Source: Bacteroidota bacterium (GTDB lineage: Bacteria > Bacteroidota > Ignavibacteria > Kryptoniales > JAKASW01). Taken from it: 8,555 nucleotides of DNA. This document shows, piece by piece, positions 1 through 6,498 of the stretch. The position numbers and the translations under genes are program-made. Position 1 is the first letter of the stretch; every line of letters begins with the position of its first letter. The notes under the pieces are model-generated. The model had not been told where the DNA came from and made no database searches. It was given only the letters and a program-made list of their open reading frames with translations. The DNA lies in assembly GCA_021789755.1 (NCBI GenBank), contig JAJYJD010000145.1, positions 1-8,555 on the forward strand, in the 5' to 3' direction.

Positions 1-1677
1 CTGAATGCCAAATGTCGGAGACTCACTTATATCGGTTCTCCATGCAAGGTAGATCCTGAAACTGCCGGAACCGTTCCCGAGTCCGATTCCAAAATCGGAT
101 TTGAAGTCTTTTGAATTAATCAAGTTCCAGCCGCTTGTAAGCGCGGCCGAACCGGCGTCCTTTACCTGCCCGATGTCGCCGAAAAGGATTAAAGTCACCG
201 TATTGATCGGGAAGAAATTTGAATGCCGGAACAGCAACGGGTTGAACAACATCTCTGCGTTAAACAGGATAAGCCTGTTGCCGGAAAACTCCTTGTACGG
301 GAATGCATTCAAAGTATTGAACCCGCCTATCTGGTAGGATCGCTGCGGCGGCAGGACTCCTCCCGACGTTCCGGCCTTCAGTCTCATGTTCAGTTGAAGT
401 CCTCTGAAGAGAGGCTGATAGCGGACCACGCTTGCCGTAAGCATCCGGAAGTCAGAGACACCGCTGACGGTGGTCTCTCCCCGGAGTTCTGCCATCCAAC
501 CCGTCCGCCTTGTATCGCCGGAGAATCCCCGGTGCTGCAAATCGACTACTACGCTTCTAATCCATCCCTCTTTAACCGGGGGGTTGGGGCGAAACGATTT
601 ATCTCCACCGAAAATAGACCAGTTTGTGTTTTTCGAGAGCGAAGAGTATTTGTCGATATCGAAACTGAGTGTGATCCTGGAGTTCATCCTGTAGTACTGG
701 GCCACGTGGAACGACATGCCGTCCCTCGAGAAATAGTCCATGAAATCTTCCTTCGCCAGGACTGAGTACAGCAGGTTTTCCTTCGGGCCGATGATCCAGT
801 CGTCTTTCGAATCGGTAAGTGAGTGGCCCTCCAACCCTACTTCAAACCTGTTTTCGTTCCCGAACCATTTGTCGAGTCCGATCTGATATCTCCATCTGTG
901 AAGCGCGAAAGCGTAGCCCACAAAACCATACGGAGAAAAATCCTCAGCGCCGCTCCAGAAATACTCTTTCTCCTGGCCAAGCCCCAGGAAAAGGCCCTCG
1001 ACCCTGTTGTAATTGAGCGCTATTTTCTCGAAAAGAAAATCATGATCCTGCCATATGTCCGGGTTCTCGGTAAGATGCAGTCTCCTGGTGATACTTCGTC
1101 TTGCCTCCAGCTCGCCGCTGCCCCGCTCGATAACGCTCCCCTCGACGGTGGCGTCTCTACTGACATGTACCTTCCCGTTGACTGCGACAACATCCCCCGT
1201 AACTGTGGCACTCTTTCGTACGTACGCATCACCATTTACGACGATTATGCTTCCTTTAAGTGTCCCGTGTATGAAAGCATCTCCATTCAAAACTTTGATA
1301 TCTTTTCTTACGACTTCGTCCTCATTAAGGGTGTAATCGCCATTATACACATTGGCGTCCTGGACATCGTAAATATCGGCGGCATCGTCAGCGATGCTTG
1401 CGGCGTTTCTTGTCAGCTGTTTGATCTGTTCCGCGACCGACGTAAGTGACTGGGAAAGCTTATCCAGCTCCATCCGGTCTGCCGCGCTGAATTCACGTGT
1501 AGAGTCGGTCCTCTGCTTGAGTAAAAAATATGAATGCTCGAGGTTCTTCATTTCATGTTTCAAAGAGTCTATCAATCCACCCTGACCCGCATGACTTGAA
1601 TCGCCCTCCTGAGCCGCTGCGGTCGACGCCGTTGCAAGCGAACAGCACACCAGGAGAAATGAAAGCAAGAATTTCAT
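1..1677 (-). CDS. Outer-membrane Omp85-like beta-barrel protein with bactofilin-like N-terminal repeats (3' end cut by window)
   Basis: The minus frame is open for 559 codons from ATG at 1675-1677 to the window edge; I read every codon and found no stop. AGGAG (1686-1690) sits 8 nt before the ATG. Residues 1-22 form a signal peptide with likely cleavage between A22 and Q23. Residues about 35-100 are helix-prone and charged. Residues about 108-185 contain short beta-repeats with recurring V-x-N-G-D/K cores (129-133, 146-150, 165-169), resembling bactofilin/polymer-forming domains. From residue 222 (N-R-V-E-G-L-F-L-G) the sequence alternates aromatic and polar residues like a barrel, with an I-G-G-F...F-S-G-N-R segment (450-468), F-G-D-I-G (499-503) and a final strand (540-548), all typical of Omp85/D15 barrels. 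There are no POTRA-like repeats. The C-terminus is probably only slightly beyond the edge. Substrate and role are unknown. The gene lies 57 nt after mqnA with no obvious terminator between, so co-transcription is possible. Domain assignments are by eye. Confidence 0.85.
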   Translation of the reverse strand, partial: MKFLLSFLLVCCSLATASTAAAQEGDSSHAGQGGLIDSLKHEMKNLEHSYFLLKQRTDSTREFSAADRMELDKLSQSLTSVAEQIKQLTRNAASIADDAADIYDVQDANVYNGDYTLNEDEVVRKDIKVLNGDAFIHGTLKGSIIVVNGDAYVRKSATVTGDVVAVNGKVHVSRDATVEGSVIERGSGELEARRSITRRLHLTENPDIWQDHDFLFEKIALNYNRVEGLFLGLGQEKEYFWSGAEDFSPYGFVGYAFALHRWRYQIGLDKWFGNENRFEVGLEGHSLTDSKDDWIIGPKENLLYSVLAKEDFMDYFSRDGMSFHVAQYYRMNSRITLSFDIDKYSSLSKNTNWSIFGGDKSFRPNPPVKEGWIRSVVVDLQHRGFSGDTRRTGWMAELRGETTVSGVSDFRMLTASVVRYQPLFRGLQLNMRLKAGTSGGVLPPQRSYQIGGFNTLNAFPYKEFSGNRLILFNAEMLFNPLLFRHSNFFPINTVTLILFGDIGQVKDAGSAALTSGWNLINSKDFKSDFGIGLGNGSGSFRIYLAWRTDISESPTFGIQ

Positions 1678-1734
1678 TTTAAAAGCTCCTTTTCCCAAGG
1701 AATCTACGAAAAAGCGGCGAATTGTTACAGTTGA

Positions 1735-2592
1735 TTAGTTGAGGCGGGGCGGCTCTTCCGCTGTCGACTCCAGAGGATAGAAATTGAGACCCGGAAGATA
1801 TTCAAGCGCACCGTGGTAGTATGCAAGCTCAAAATATTGTTTCATACCGGCGACTTCCTCTTCCCCAAGATTGAACTGGACATTCTCAGTCAGGTATGAC
1901 CTGACCAGATTGAAATCCGCGTTGTACTCTTCAGCAGCCGCTCTGCATACGGCATCGATATTGTCCAATCCGAGATTCTTCGAGGAAATTATCGCCTGTG
2001 TATCGTCCAGAGTGATCGCTCCTGATCTTCCGGCCCACACTGCGAAAACGAAGGGCAAACCGGTCATATCCAGCCATTCTTCTGCGAGGTCGATATAATT
2101 AACGTCAGTCGAACGGGTTTTGAAAAGGGCCGTGTCCCCGATTACAAGAGCTGCATCAGCAGATGCCAGCATTTTCTTGATATCCGGATTCGCCGCGATG
2201 AACTCCGGCTTGATCTCGTATTTCTCGGCAAGTATGATTTTTGTCAGTACCACTGAAGTCATGGAACTGATATCGAGCGCGACTGTCCGTATGCTCTTAA
2301 GGTCCTTATTGAAATAAAGCCTTATGCTGTTCACCGGGCCGTGAGCGATGATCCCACATTCCGGCACGATCTTCAGTGAAGGGCTGTTCTTGGCGTAGGC
2401 AATGCTGGGTATCAGCGCGACGTCCAGGTTTCCAGCATTCAGTTGGACCGCAAGAGACGAAGGGATAGCTTTGATCAGCTCGAAATTGTGAGGGAAAAGA
2501 TTCCTTTCAATCCCATAGATCAGTGGTTTAGTGTTAAGAAAGCTTACTGCCCCGAGTTTTTTCTTTCTGGAAAGACTTTTTGGATCCGACAT
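1735..2592 (-). CDS. mqnA: Chorismate dehydratase MqnA (futalosine menaquinone pathway)
   Basis: MqnA removes water from chorismate to give 3-[(1-carboxyvinyl)oxy]benzoate, the first step of the futalosine route to menaquinone, in the cytoplasm. The 285-residue product has the family's periplasmic-binding-protein-like fold signature: G-A-V-S-F-L-N-T-K-P-L at 14-24, L-D-V-A-L-I-P at 56-62, I-G-D-T-A-L at 151-156, and E-E-W-L-D-M-T-G-L-P-F-V-F-A-V-W at 171-186. Length is normal for the family. The frame also allows a GTG start at 2599-2601, three codons earlier. I prefer ATG at 2590-2592 because AGGTG (2599-2603) lies 6 nt upstream of it, whereas nothing SD-like precedes the GTG. It follows mqnE by 32 nt and its product is the substrate of MqnE, so the pair form a functional unit. 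The other pathway genes (mqnB, mqnC, mqnD) are not in the window. Confidence 0.93.
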   Translation of the reverse strand: MSDPKSLSRKKKLGAVSFLNTKPLIYGIERNLFPHNFELIKAIPSSLAVQLNAGNLDVALIPSIAYAKNSPSLKIVPECGIIAHGPVNSIRLYFNKDLKSIRTVALDISSMTSVVLTKIILAEKYEIKPEFIAANPDIKKMLASADAALVIGDTALFKTRSTDVNYIDLAEEWLDMTGLPFVFAVWAGRSGAITLDDTQAIISSKNLGLDNIDAVCRAAAEEYNADFNLVRSYLTENVQFNLGEEEVAGMKQYFELAYYHGALEYLPGLNFYPLESTAEEPPRLN

Positions 2593-2624
2593 TTTCAACA
2601 CCTGTTCATTGCCCGGCTTTTGGC

Positions 2625-3794
2625 TCAGGCAAAACTCTCTAATGTATTGTACAGCGCATCGCGTTCGATCGGGATTCTTCCCGCATCCTTTATCAATTTC
2701 ACAAGCTGCCGCTTCGTCAACGATGTTTCAGTGGACGCACCGGCCATGCGGAAAACCCGCTCGTCCCGTACCGTTCCGTCGAGATCGTCGGCCCCGAAGC
2801 CGAGGCTGACCTGGGCTACTTTCGGTCCCATTGAAATCCAGTACGCCTTGATGTGCGGGAAATTGTCCAGCATCAGCCTGCTGACCGCTATGCTCTTCAG
2901 GTTATCCACACCGGTCGCCCATTGGGTAGAGTCTTCCACGTGCGGATGGTAAGCCAGAGGAATGAACGCGAAGAAACCCATCGTCTCATCCTGGACTTCA
3001 CGGAGGCGGATGAGGTGATCGACTCTCTCTTCGATCTTTTCCATATGCCCGTAGAGCATGGTGGCATTGGATGGGATCCCGAGCCTGTGTGCCGTCTTGA
3101 TTACGCTTATCCACTCGTCCGCGCCGATTTTGTCGGCGAACATTTTTGCGCGGACGCGCTCGCTGAATATTTCCGCGCCGCCTCCCGGCATCGCATCCAG
3201 ACCCGCCGCCTTGAAATCGAGAAGCACTCTCTCAACCGTGAATCCGTACAGTCGCGCGAAGAAATCTATCTCCACGGCGGTAAAGGCCTTTATGTGTATC
3301 CTCGGGTCGATCTTTTTTATGCCGCGTAGAAGGTCAAGATAATAGTCGTACGAGAGCCCCTGATGGAGGCCGCCGACCATGTGCATCTCTGTGATGTTAT
3401 CCTTATCGCTCGCGACCGTCTTGAAGATCTCATCGAGACTCATGAGGAATGCCCCTTCCTGGCCTTCCTTCCGGTAGAAGGAGCAGAACTTGCAGTCGAG
3501 CTCGCAGATATTCGTATAGTTCAGGTAGTAGTTCTTCACGAAATAAGTATTGGAGCCGTTGATCTTTTCCCGAACCATGTTTGCCAGATAACCGAGACCG
3601 AGAAGGTTGTTCGTATTATAGAGCCTCAGGCCATCGTCGCGGGTCAGCCTTTCACCGGTCCTGACCTTCTCGAAGATGTCCTCCAGTCCGGCGAATGCGT
3701 CCATGTCACGCAATTCCAGCATCTCGCCCGCGACCGGTCGTCCGATGGTCGTCAAATTCGATCCGCTCTCGCGGGATCCGTTTGACTGAATCAC
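2625..3794 (-). CDS. mqnE: Aminodeoxyfutalosine synthase MqnE (radical SAM)
   Basis: MqnE is a radical SAM enzyme that joins the adenosyl group of SAM to the MqnA product to form 6-amino-6-deoxyfutalosine. The [4Fe-4S] ligands are visible as C-x3-C-x2-C at C97, C101 and C104. H-M-V-G-G-L-H (138-144), F-T-A-V-E-I (171-176) and M-P-G-G-G-A-E-I-F (202-210) follow, and the C-terminal segment L-S/G-F-G-A-D-D-L-D-G-T is typical. These features match MqnE better than its paralogue MqnC (cyclic dehypoxanthinylfutalosine synthase). The start is GTG at 3792-3794 with GGGAGGG (3798-3804) 3-4 nt upstream, giving 389 residues. This leaves a roughly 30-residue N-terminal extension before the usual family beginning; ATG at 3720-3722 (residue 25) is an alternative but has a weaker SD. 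It starts 15 nt after the rplS stop, so it is very probably read through from the ribosomal operon. Confidence 0.94.
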   Translation of the reverse strand: MIQSNGSRESGSNLTTIGRPVAGEMLELRDMDAFAGLEDIFEKVRTGERLTRDDGLRLYNTNNLLGLGYLANMVREKINGSNTYFVKNYYLNYTNICELDCKFCSFYRKEGQEGAFLMSLDEIFKTVASDKDNITEMHMVGGLHQGLSYDYYLDLLRGIKKIDPRIHIKAFTAVEIDFFARLYGFTVERVLLDFKAAGLDAMPGGGAEIFSERVRAKMFADKIGADEWISVIKTAHRLGIPSNATMLYGHMEKIEERVDHLIRLREVQDETMGFFAFIPLAYHPHVEDSTQWATGVDNLKSIAVSRLMLDNFPHIKAYWISMGPKVAQVSLGFGADDLDGTVRDERVFRMAGASTETSLTKRQLVKLIKDAGRIPIERDALYNTLESFA

Positions 3795-3809
3795 TTTCCC
3801 TCCCGATGG

Positions 3810-4148
3810 TTAGGTGGTCTTCTGACGCACTGCCTTGCTTGCCAGATCTCTCAAATAGAAAAGTTTCGCGCGCCTTACCTTTCCGCCGCGAACCATTTCT
3901 ATCTTGGCGATGCGTGGGGAGTGAACGGGAAAAATTCTCTCAACTCCGACGCCGTTGGAAATCTTGCGGACGGTGAAGGTTTCTTTCAACCCGGCTCCGC
4001 GCCGGCTGATCACAATCCCTTCAAAATCCTGAATACGTTCCTTGTCACCTTCGATGACACGAAAGTGGACATTCACGGTGTCTCCGGGTTTAAACGGAGG
4101 CAGGTCGGTTTTGAGATGCGCTGCTTCAACTAAAGATATCTTGTTCAT
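3810..4148 (-). CDS. rplS: 50S ribosomal protein bL19
   Basis: bL19 is a large-subunit protein near the 30S interface. The 112-residue product is the usual family length and shows the recognisable sequence F-K-P-G-D-T-V-N-V-H-F at 19-29, E-G-I-V-I-S-R-R-G-A-G in the middle, the T-V-R-K-I-S-N-G-V-G-V-E-R-I-F-P-V-H-S-P segment, and the basic R-R-A-K-L-F-Y-L-R end. The ATG (4146-4148) overlaps the trmD stop as ATGA, and GGAGA lies about 8 nt upstream inside the trmD end, so translation is probably coupled to trmD. The order rimM-trmD-rplS matches the operon known in many bacteria. Confidence 0.98.
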   Translation of the reverse strand: MNKISLVEAAHLKTDLPPFKPGDTVNVHFRVIEGDKERIQDFEGIVISRRGAGLKETFTVRKISNGVGVERIFPVHSPRIAKIEMVRGGKVRRAKLFYLRDLASKAVRQKTT

Positions 4149-4888
4149 TTTTTGTTCTCCATGTTCTCGTTCTTTTGAGCCCGTGTTATATCTGCACCAG
4201 GGTCAGATAAAAATTTTTCCATTAAATCCGGCCTTCGCTTTGAAGTCCTTTCAATACTCTTCTCTTCGCGCCATTTCCTCACCTCTTCGTGGTCACCTGC
4301 GAGAAGCACTTCCGGCACTTTCATCCCTCTAAAATCTGCGGGCCTGGTGTATTGGGGTGAATCGAGCAAGCCTGTCTGAAACGAGTCGTTCAGTGCGCTC
4401 TCGCTGTCTCCGAGCGCCCCCGGCAGAAGCCTGGCGACAGCATCGATCACATTGAGTGCGGCAATCTCTCCGCCCGTCAAGACATAATCTCCTACAGAAA
4501 TTTCTCGGGTGACCAACCCCTGCCTGATGCGTTCATCGACGCCTTTGTAATGACCGCAAATCACGACAATATTTTCTTTCAACGAAAGCTCATTGGCAAT
4601 TGCCTGTGTGAAGGTCTCCCCGTCCGCAGTCAGGAGAACGACGTCGTTATACGTCCGCTCGGCTAGAAGCGTCTCGACAGCCTCGAAGACCGGTTCGGGT
4701 TTTAAAACCATCCCGGCACCTCCGCCGTACGGAGAATCGTCCACCGTCTTGTGTTTATCGTGGGCAAAATCCCTCAGGTCGTGCAAAACGATCTCGAGCA
4801 CGTTCCTTTCCTGCGCCTTCTTCAACATGCTCTCATTAAGCGGGCTCACCAGCATCTTCGGAAATGCGGTCACCACATCAATTCTCAC
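4145..4888 (-). CDS. trmD: tRNA (guanine-N1)-methyltransferase TrmD
   Basis: TrmD methylates N1 of G37 in tRNAs using SAM and so prevents +1 frameshifting; it works as a SPOUT-fold dimer. Numbering from the upstream ATG at 4892-4894 (249 aa), the product has S-P-Y-G-G-G-A-G-M (54-62), G-H-Y-K-G-V-D-E-R (114-122), E-I-S-V-G-D-Y-V-L-T-G-G-E (131-143), and R155 and D170, which align with the catalytic Arg and Asp known from the Haemophilus enzyme. I chose GTG at 4886-4888 as start: AGAGG (4896-4900) is 7 nt from it but only 1 nt from the ATG, and it gives M-R-I-D-V-V-T, the usual family N-terminus. The gene overlaps the end of rimM by 11 nt (17 from the ATG) and shares ATGA with rplS. Lys117 replaces the Glu found in the E. 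coli-type motif; I recall this as common in Bacteroidota-like TrmD. Confidence 0.97.
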   Translation of the reverse strand: MRIDVVTAFPKMLVSPLNESMLKKAQERNVLEIVLHDLRDFAHDKHKTVDDSPYGGGAGMVLKPEPVFEAVETLLAERTYNDVVLLTADGETFTQAIANELSLKENIVVICGHYKGVDERIRQGLVTREISVGDYVLTGGEIAALNVIDAVARLLPGALGDSESALNDSFQTGLLDSPQYTRPADFRGMKVPEVLLAGDHEEVRKWREEKSIERTSKRRPDLMEKFLSDPGADITRAQKNENMENKK

Positions 4889-5432
4889 GGACATGCCTCT
4901 GCGATTTGGACATCGTATCTTCGATTATCCCCTCGATCAGTTCAACAGTAATTTCTCTCGACACTTCATCGATTCCTTTGATGAACGCGCTCACAAAAGG
5001 AAGATCAAATTCAAAACCGTTATCCATTCTTATCGTAAGGACATTTTGCCTGGAATTCGATAACAAGTCCGCGACAACGCCTATTTTCTCACCAGCGAGG
5101 TTTTTCAATGTCATCCCGATGAGCGAATCGACAAAATATGCTCCTTCCGGCGGGACAGCTCTTTCAGACTCGGGGACGAGGAGTTCTGCACCCAGGAACG
5201 CCTCGGCACCCTCATAAGAATCGACGCCTTTCAATTTAATAACAGCATAGTCGTTCACAGATTCACTCTTTTCAATTTCCATTTTCACCGCTTCGACCGA
5301 GTTCCTTTTCCGGACAAAGGCGTTCTCGAGCTTTGAGAAGCGTTCCGGGATGTCGCTCATAGACTCGACTTTCAGATCGCCCTTGTTTCCGCGGACTTTC
5401 CTCACAACACCTATAAGCACAAGCTCGTCCAT
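4878..5432 (-). CDS. rimM: 16S rRNA processing protein RimM
   Basis: RimM binds S19 and helps mature the head of the 30S subunit. The product of 184 residues is normal in length. The N-terminal beta-barrel domain (about 1-90) holds I-G-V-V-R-K-V-R-G-N-K-G-D-L-K-V (7-22) and the A-E-A-F-L-G-A-E-L-L-V-P segment (76-87). The C-terminal PRC-barrel domain (about 97-170) holds Y-F-V-D-S-L-I-G-M (99-107) and L-P-F-V-S-A-F-I-K-G-I-D (134-145). The frame stays open 32 codons further upstream to a TTG at 5526-5528, but those residues look unlike RimM, and ATG at 5430-5432 gives the standard start with AAGGA about 10 nt upstream. The 108 nt between khpA and rimM otherwise show no strong signal. The 3' end overlaps the trmD start. 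Confidence 0.96.
   Translation of the reverse strand: MDELVLIGVVRKVRGNKGDLKVESMSDIPERFSKLENAFVRKRNSVEAVKMEIEKSESVNDYAVIKLKGVDSYEGAEAFLGAELLVPESERAVPPEGAYFVDSLIGMTLKNLAGEKIGVVADLLSNSRQNVLTIRMDNGFEFDLPFVSAFIKGIDEVSREITVELIEGIIEDTMSKSQRHVREN
4896..4900 (-). promoter_or_regulatory. Shine-Dalgarno of trmD, favouring the GTG start
   Basis: AGAGG on the minus strand lies 7 nt before GTG at 4888 but only 1 nt before ATG at 4894. Its spacing therefore supports the GTG as the trmD start. It lies inside the end of rimM. Confidence 0.55.
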
Positions 5433-5540
5433 TCTCACTTTCCTTGCGACAAGTCCTCCCTTTTCCGAGGGGGTCACGGGCAAAACGCCTCCCTTCGGAC
5501 CGGAGCGGTAAGCTTGCTGCCAAACCAACGGCGCGGGGAA

Positions 5541-5777
5541 TTACCTGTCGATGATTTCTAAGATCGCGCGTTTGCCTTCTCGCGCAGCGACGGCGCTCAA
5601 CAGAGTTCTGATCGCGTTGGCGGTCCGCCCTTTACGGCCGATCACTTTTCCGACATCCTCCGGGTCAACCTTGAGCTGGAAGACCACCTTATTGGCCTCT
5701 TTCTCCTCCTGAGTCAATTGAACGCTATCAGGTTTGTCCACCAGTCTCCTTACCACGTAATCGACGAAGTCATTCAT
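5541..5777 (-). CDS. khpA: KH-domain RNA-binding protein KhpA (YlqC family)
   Basis: This 78-residue protein consists almost wholly of one type-II-like KH domain. The nucleic-acid-binding G-x-x-G loop is seen as I-G-R-K-G-R (46-51). The N-terminus M-N-D-F-V-D-Y-V-V-R-R-L-V-D and the position between rpsP and rimM are typical of the KhpA/YlqC family, which binds RNA and in Gram-positive bacteria partners with KhpB and affects cell division. The role here is inferred from family only. The start is well set: a full AGGAGGT (5783-5789) lies 5 nt before the ATG. A 253-bp gap with hairpins and a candidate promoter precedes it. Confidence 0.95.
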   Translation of the reverse strand: MNDFVDYVVRRLVDKPDSVQLTQEEKEANKVVFQLKVDPEDVGKVIGRKGRTANAIRTLLSAVAAREGKRAILEIIDR

Positions 5778-5859
5778 TGCGGACCTCCTTTTCCTGCTCG
5801 GCTCGTCGCGTCGTCGGAGACGGGGAGGCGAGCCGGGTTTCTCCTGAGCCTGATAACCT

Positions 5860-5882
5860 TCCGTCCACCGGACATGGACGGA
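5860..5882 (-). other. Perfect 8-bp hairpin in the khpA leader
   Basis: TCCGTCCA at 5860-5867 and its exact reverse complement at 5875-5882 enclose a 7-nt loop. No T-tract follows on the minus strand, so I read it as leader structure and not as a terminator. It lies downstream of the candidate promoter, so it would be in both read-through and local transcripts. Confidence 0.5.
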
Positions 5883-5917
5883 CTGTATCTAGTTCCTTTC
5901 CCGAGAGAGACGGGAGA

Positions 5918-5945
5918 AGGATAGTTGAAGATCTGCCGTTGTCAA
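5918..5945 (-). promoter_or_regulatory. Candidate sigma70-like promoter for khpA-rimM-trmD-rplS-mqnEA
   Basis: On the minus strand, a perfect TTGACA (-35, at 5940-5945) is followed after 16 bp by TATCCT (-10, at 5918-5923, four of six consensus bases). Start of transcription would be near 5911, about 130 nt before the khpA ATG. It may give the downstream genes expression independent of ffh-rpsP. The -10 falls in the 5' arm of the 5895-5920 hairpin, so only read-through RNA would carry that hairpin intact. Confidence 0.45.
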
Positions 5946-6030
5946 GCCTTCGCTCCCCCTTGCCGGCAGGGAACGATGGATGATGCGGCAACGCGCGCTG
6001 CAACTATACTCAAAGCTCATCGGGACAAAC

Positions 6031-6483
6031 TCAAGCAGGCTGTTCGGTCGTCGGTCCCGGCTGAGCGGCAGCCTCGGCCGCGGGAGCAGATTCGGTAGCT
6101 TTCTTCGCTTTCTTCGAAGCTCTGCGTCTTTGCTTTCGTTCCGCATCGCGCGCGAGCTTAGCGTCCTGTCCCGTTTGCCATTCGGCCAACTTCTGCGCTA
6201 AGGCAGATTCGTCCAAACCTTTCTTCGTCAAATACCATTTGTACCACAGACCCGATTTACGAAGCAGGCTGCGAACGGTATCGGTTGGCAAAGCACCGCG
6301 CTTCAACCACTTGAACGCCTTCTGCTCGTTGAACTTGATCTCAGCCGGGTTTCTCAACGGATTGTAAGTCCCGACAGTCTCGAGAAAACGCCCGTCACGA
6401 GGCGAACGCGAGTCCGCCGCCACGACTTTATAAGATGGTTGATTCTTTCGTCCTGTCTTTCGTAGTCTCAGTCTTACCGCCAA
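6031..6483 (-). CDS. rpsP: 30S ribosomal protein bS16 with extended C-terminus
   Basis: bS16 is a small-subunit assembly protein. With TTG at 6481-6483 as start, the product is 150 residues and begins M-A-V-R-L-R-L-R-K-T-G, which is the family N-terminus. GGAGG at 6489-6493 lies 5 nt before this TTG. The longest frame uses GTG at 6493-6495, adding four residues, but that codon overlaps the SD. The S16 core fills about residues 1-80 (V-A-A-D-S-R-S-P-R-D-G-R-F-L-E, G-T-Y-N-P at 38-42, and G-A-L-P-T-D-T-V). Residues about 81-150 are an extension: Lys/Arg/Ala-rich at 108-129, then an Ala/Pro/Glu/Gln tail. Such tails occur in some lineages, and this one is probably disordered. It begins 15 nt after the ffh stop. 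Confidence 0.97.
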   Translation of the reverse strand: MAVRLRLRKTGRKNQPSYKVVAADSRSPRDGRFLETVGTYNPLRNPAEIKFNEQKAFKWLKRGALPTDTVRSLLRKSGLWYKWYLTKKGLDESALAQKLAEWQTGQDAKLARDAERKQRRRASKKAKKATESAPAAEAAAQPGPTTEQPA

Positions 6484-6488
6484 ATTAT

Positions 6489-6493
6489 CCTCC
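6489..6493 (-). promoter_or_regulatory. Shine-Dalgarno of rpsP, favouring a TTG start
   Basis: A consensus GGAGG lies 5 nt before TTG at 6483 and coincides with the longer frame's GTG at 6493-6495. Together with the family N-terminus, this decides for TTG. It lies in the short gap after the ffh stop. Confidence 0.7.
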
Positions 6494-6498
6494 ACATT

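Larger units (their letters stand above)
5778..6030 (-). other. Structured intergenic leader between rpsP and khpA
   Basis: The gap has no plausible gene, but several inverted repeats that could fold on the minus-strand RNA. In transcription order they are: stem 5986-5991 with 5960-5965 (6 bp); stem 5911-5920 with 5895-5903 (9 bp, one bulged base, 7-nt loop); stem 5875-5882 with 5860-5867 (8 bp perfect, 7-nt loop); stem 5829-5835 with 5799-5805 (7 bp). None is followed by a run of T on the minus strand, so none looks like an intrinsic terminator. It could be a 5' leader, an RNase-processing region or a small structured RNA. Confidence 0.5.

Noticed and set aside
223..1449. Plus-strand open frames at 223-765 and 823-1449
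   Set aside because: They lie opposite the 559-codon minus-strand barrel gene, show no recognisable family, and their composition is that of an antisense shadow.
1678..1734. Terminator or promoter between mqnA and the barrel gene
   Set aside because: No stem with a T-tract; the best -10 (TAGATT) lacks a reasonable -35 at 16-18 bp.
2443..3785. Plus-strand open frames across mqnE and the start of mqnA (2443-2952, 2853-3329, 3363-3785)
   Set aside because: Antisense to clearly recognised menaquinone genes; no domain signal of their own.
5433..5528. N-terminal extension of rimM from TTG at 5528
   Set aside because: The extra 32 residues do not resemble RimM, and ATG at 5432 gives the family N-terminus with an SD.
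5960..5991. TTGCCG/CGGCAA stem after rpsP as an intrinsic terminator
   Set aside because: Only 6 bp with a 20-nt loop and no T-tract on the minus strand; read-through to khpA is more likely.
5770..6146. Small open frames inside the rpsP-khpA gap (both strands)
   Set aside because: Arg/Ser/Pro-rich translations typical of GC-rich non-coding DNA, no family resemblance and no SD; the khpA SD and leader occupy the region.
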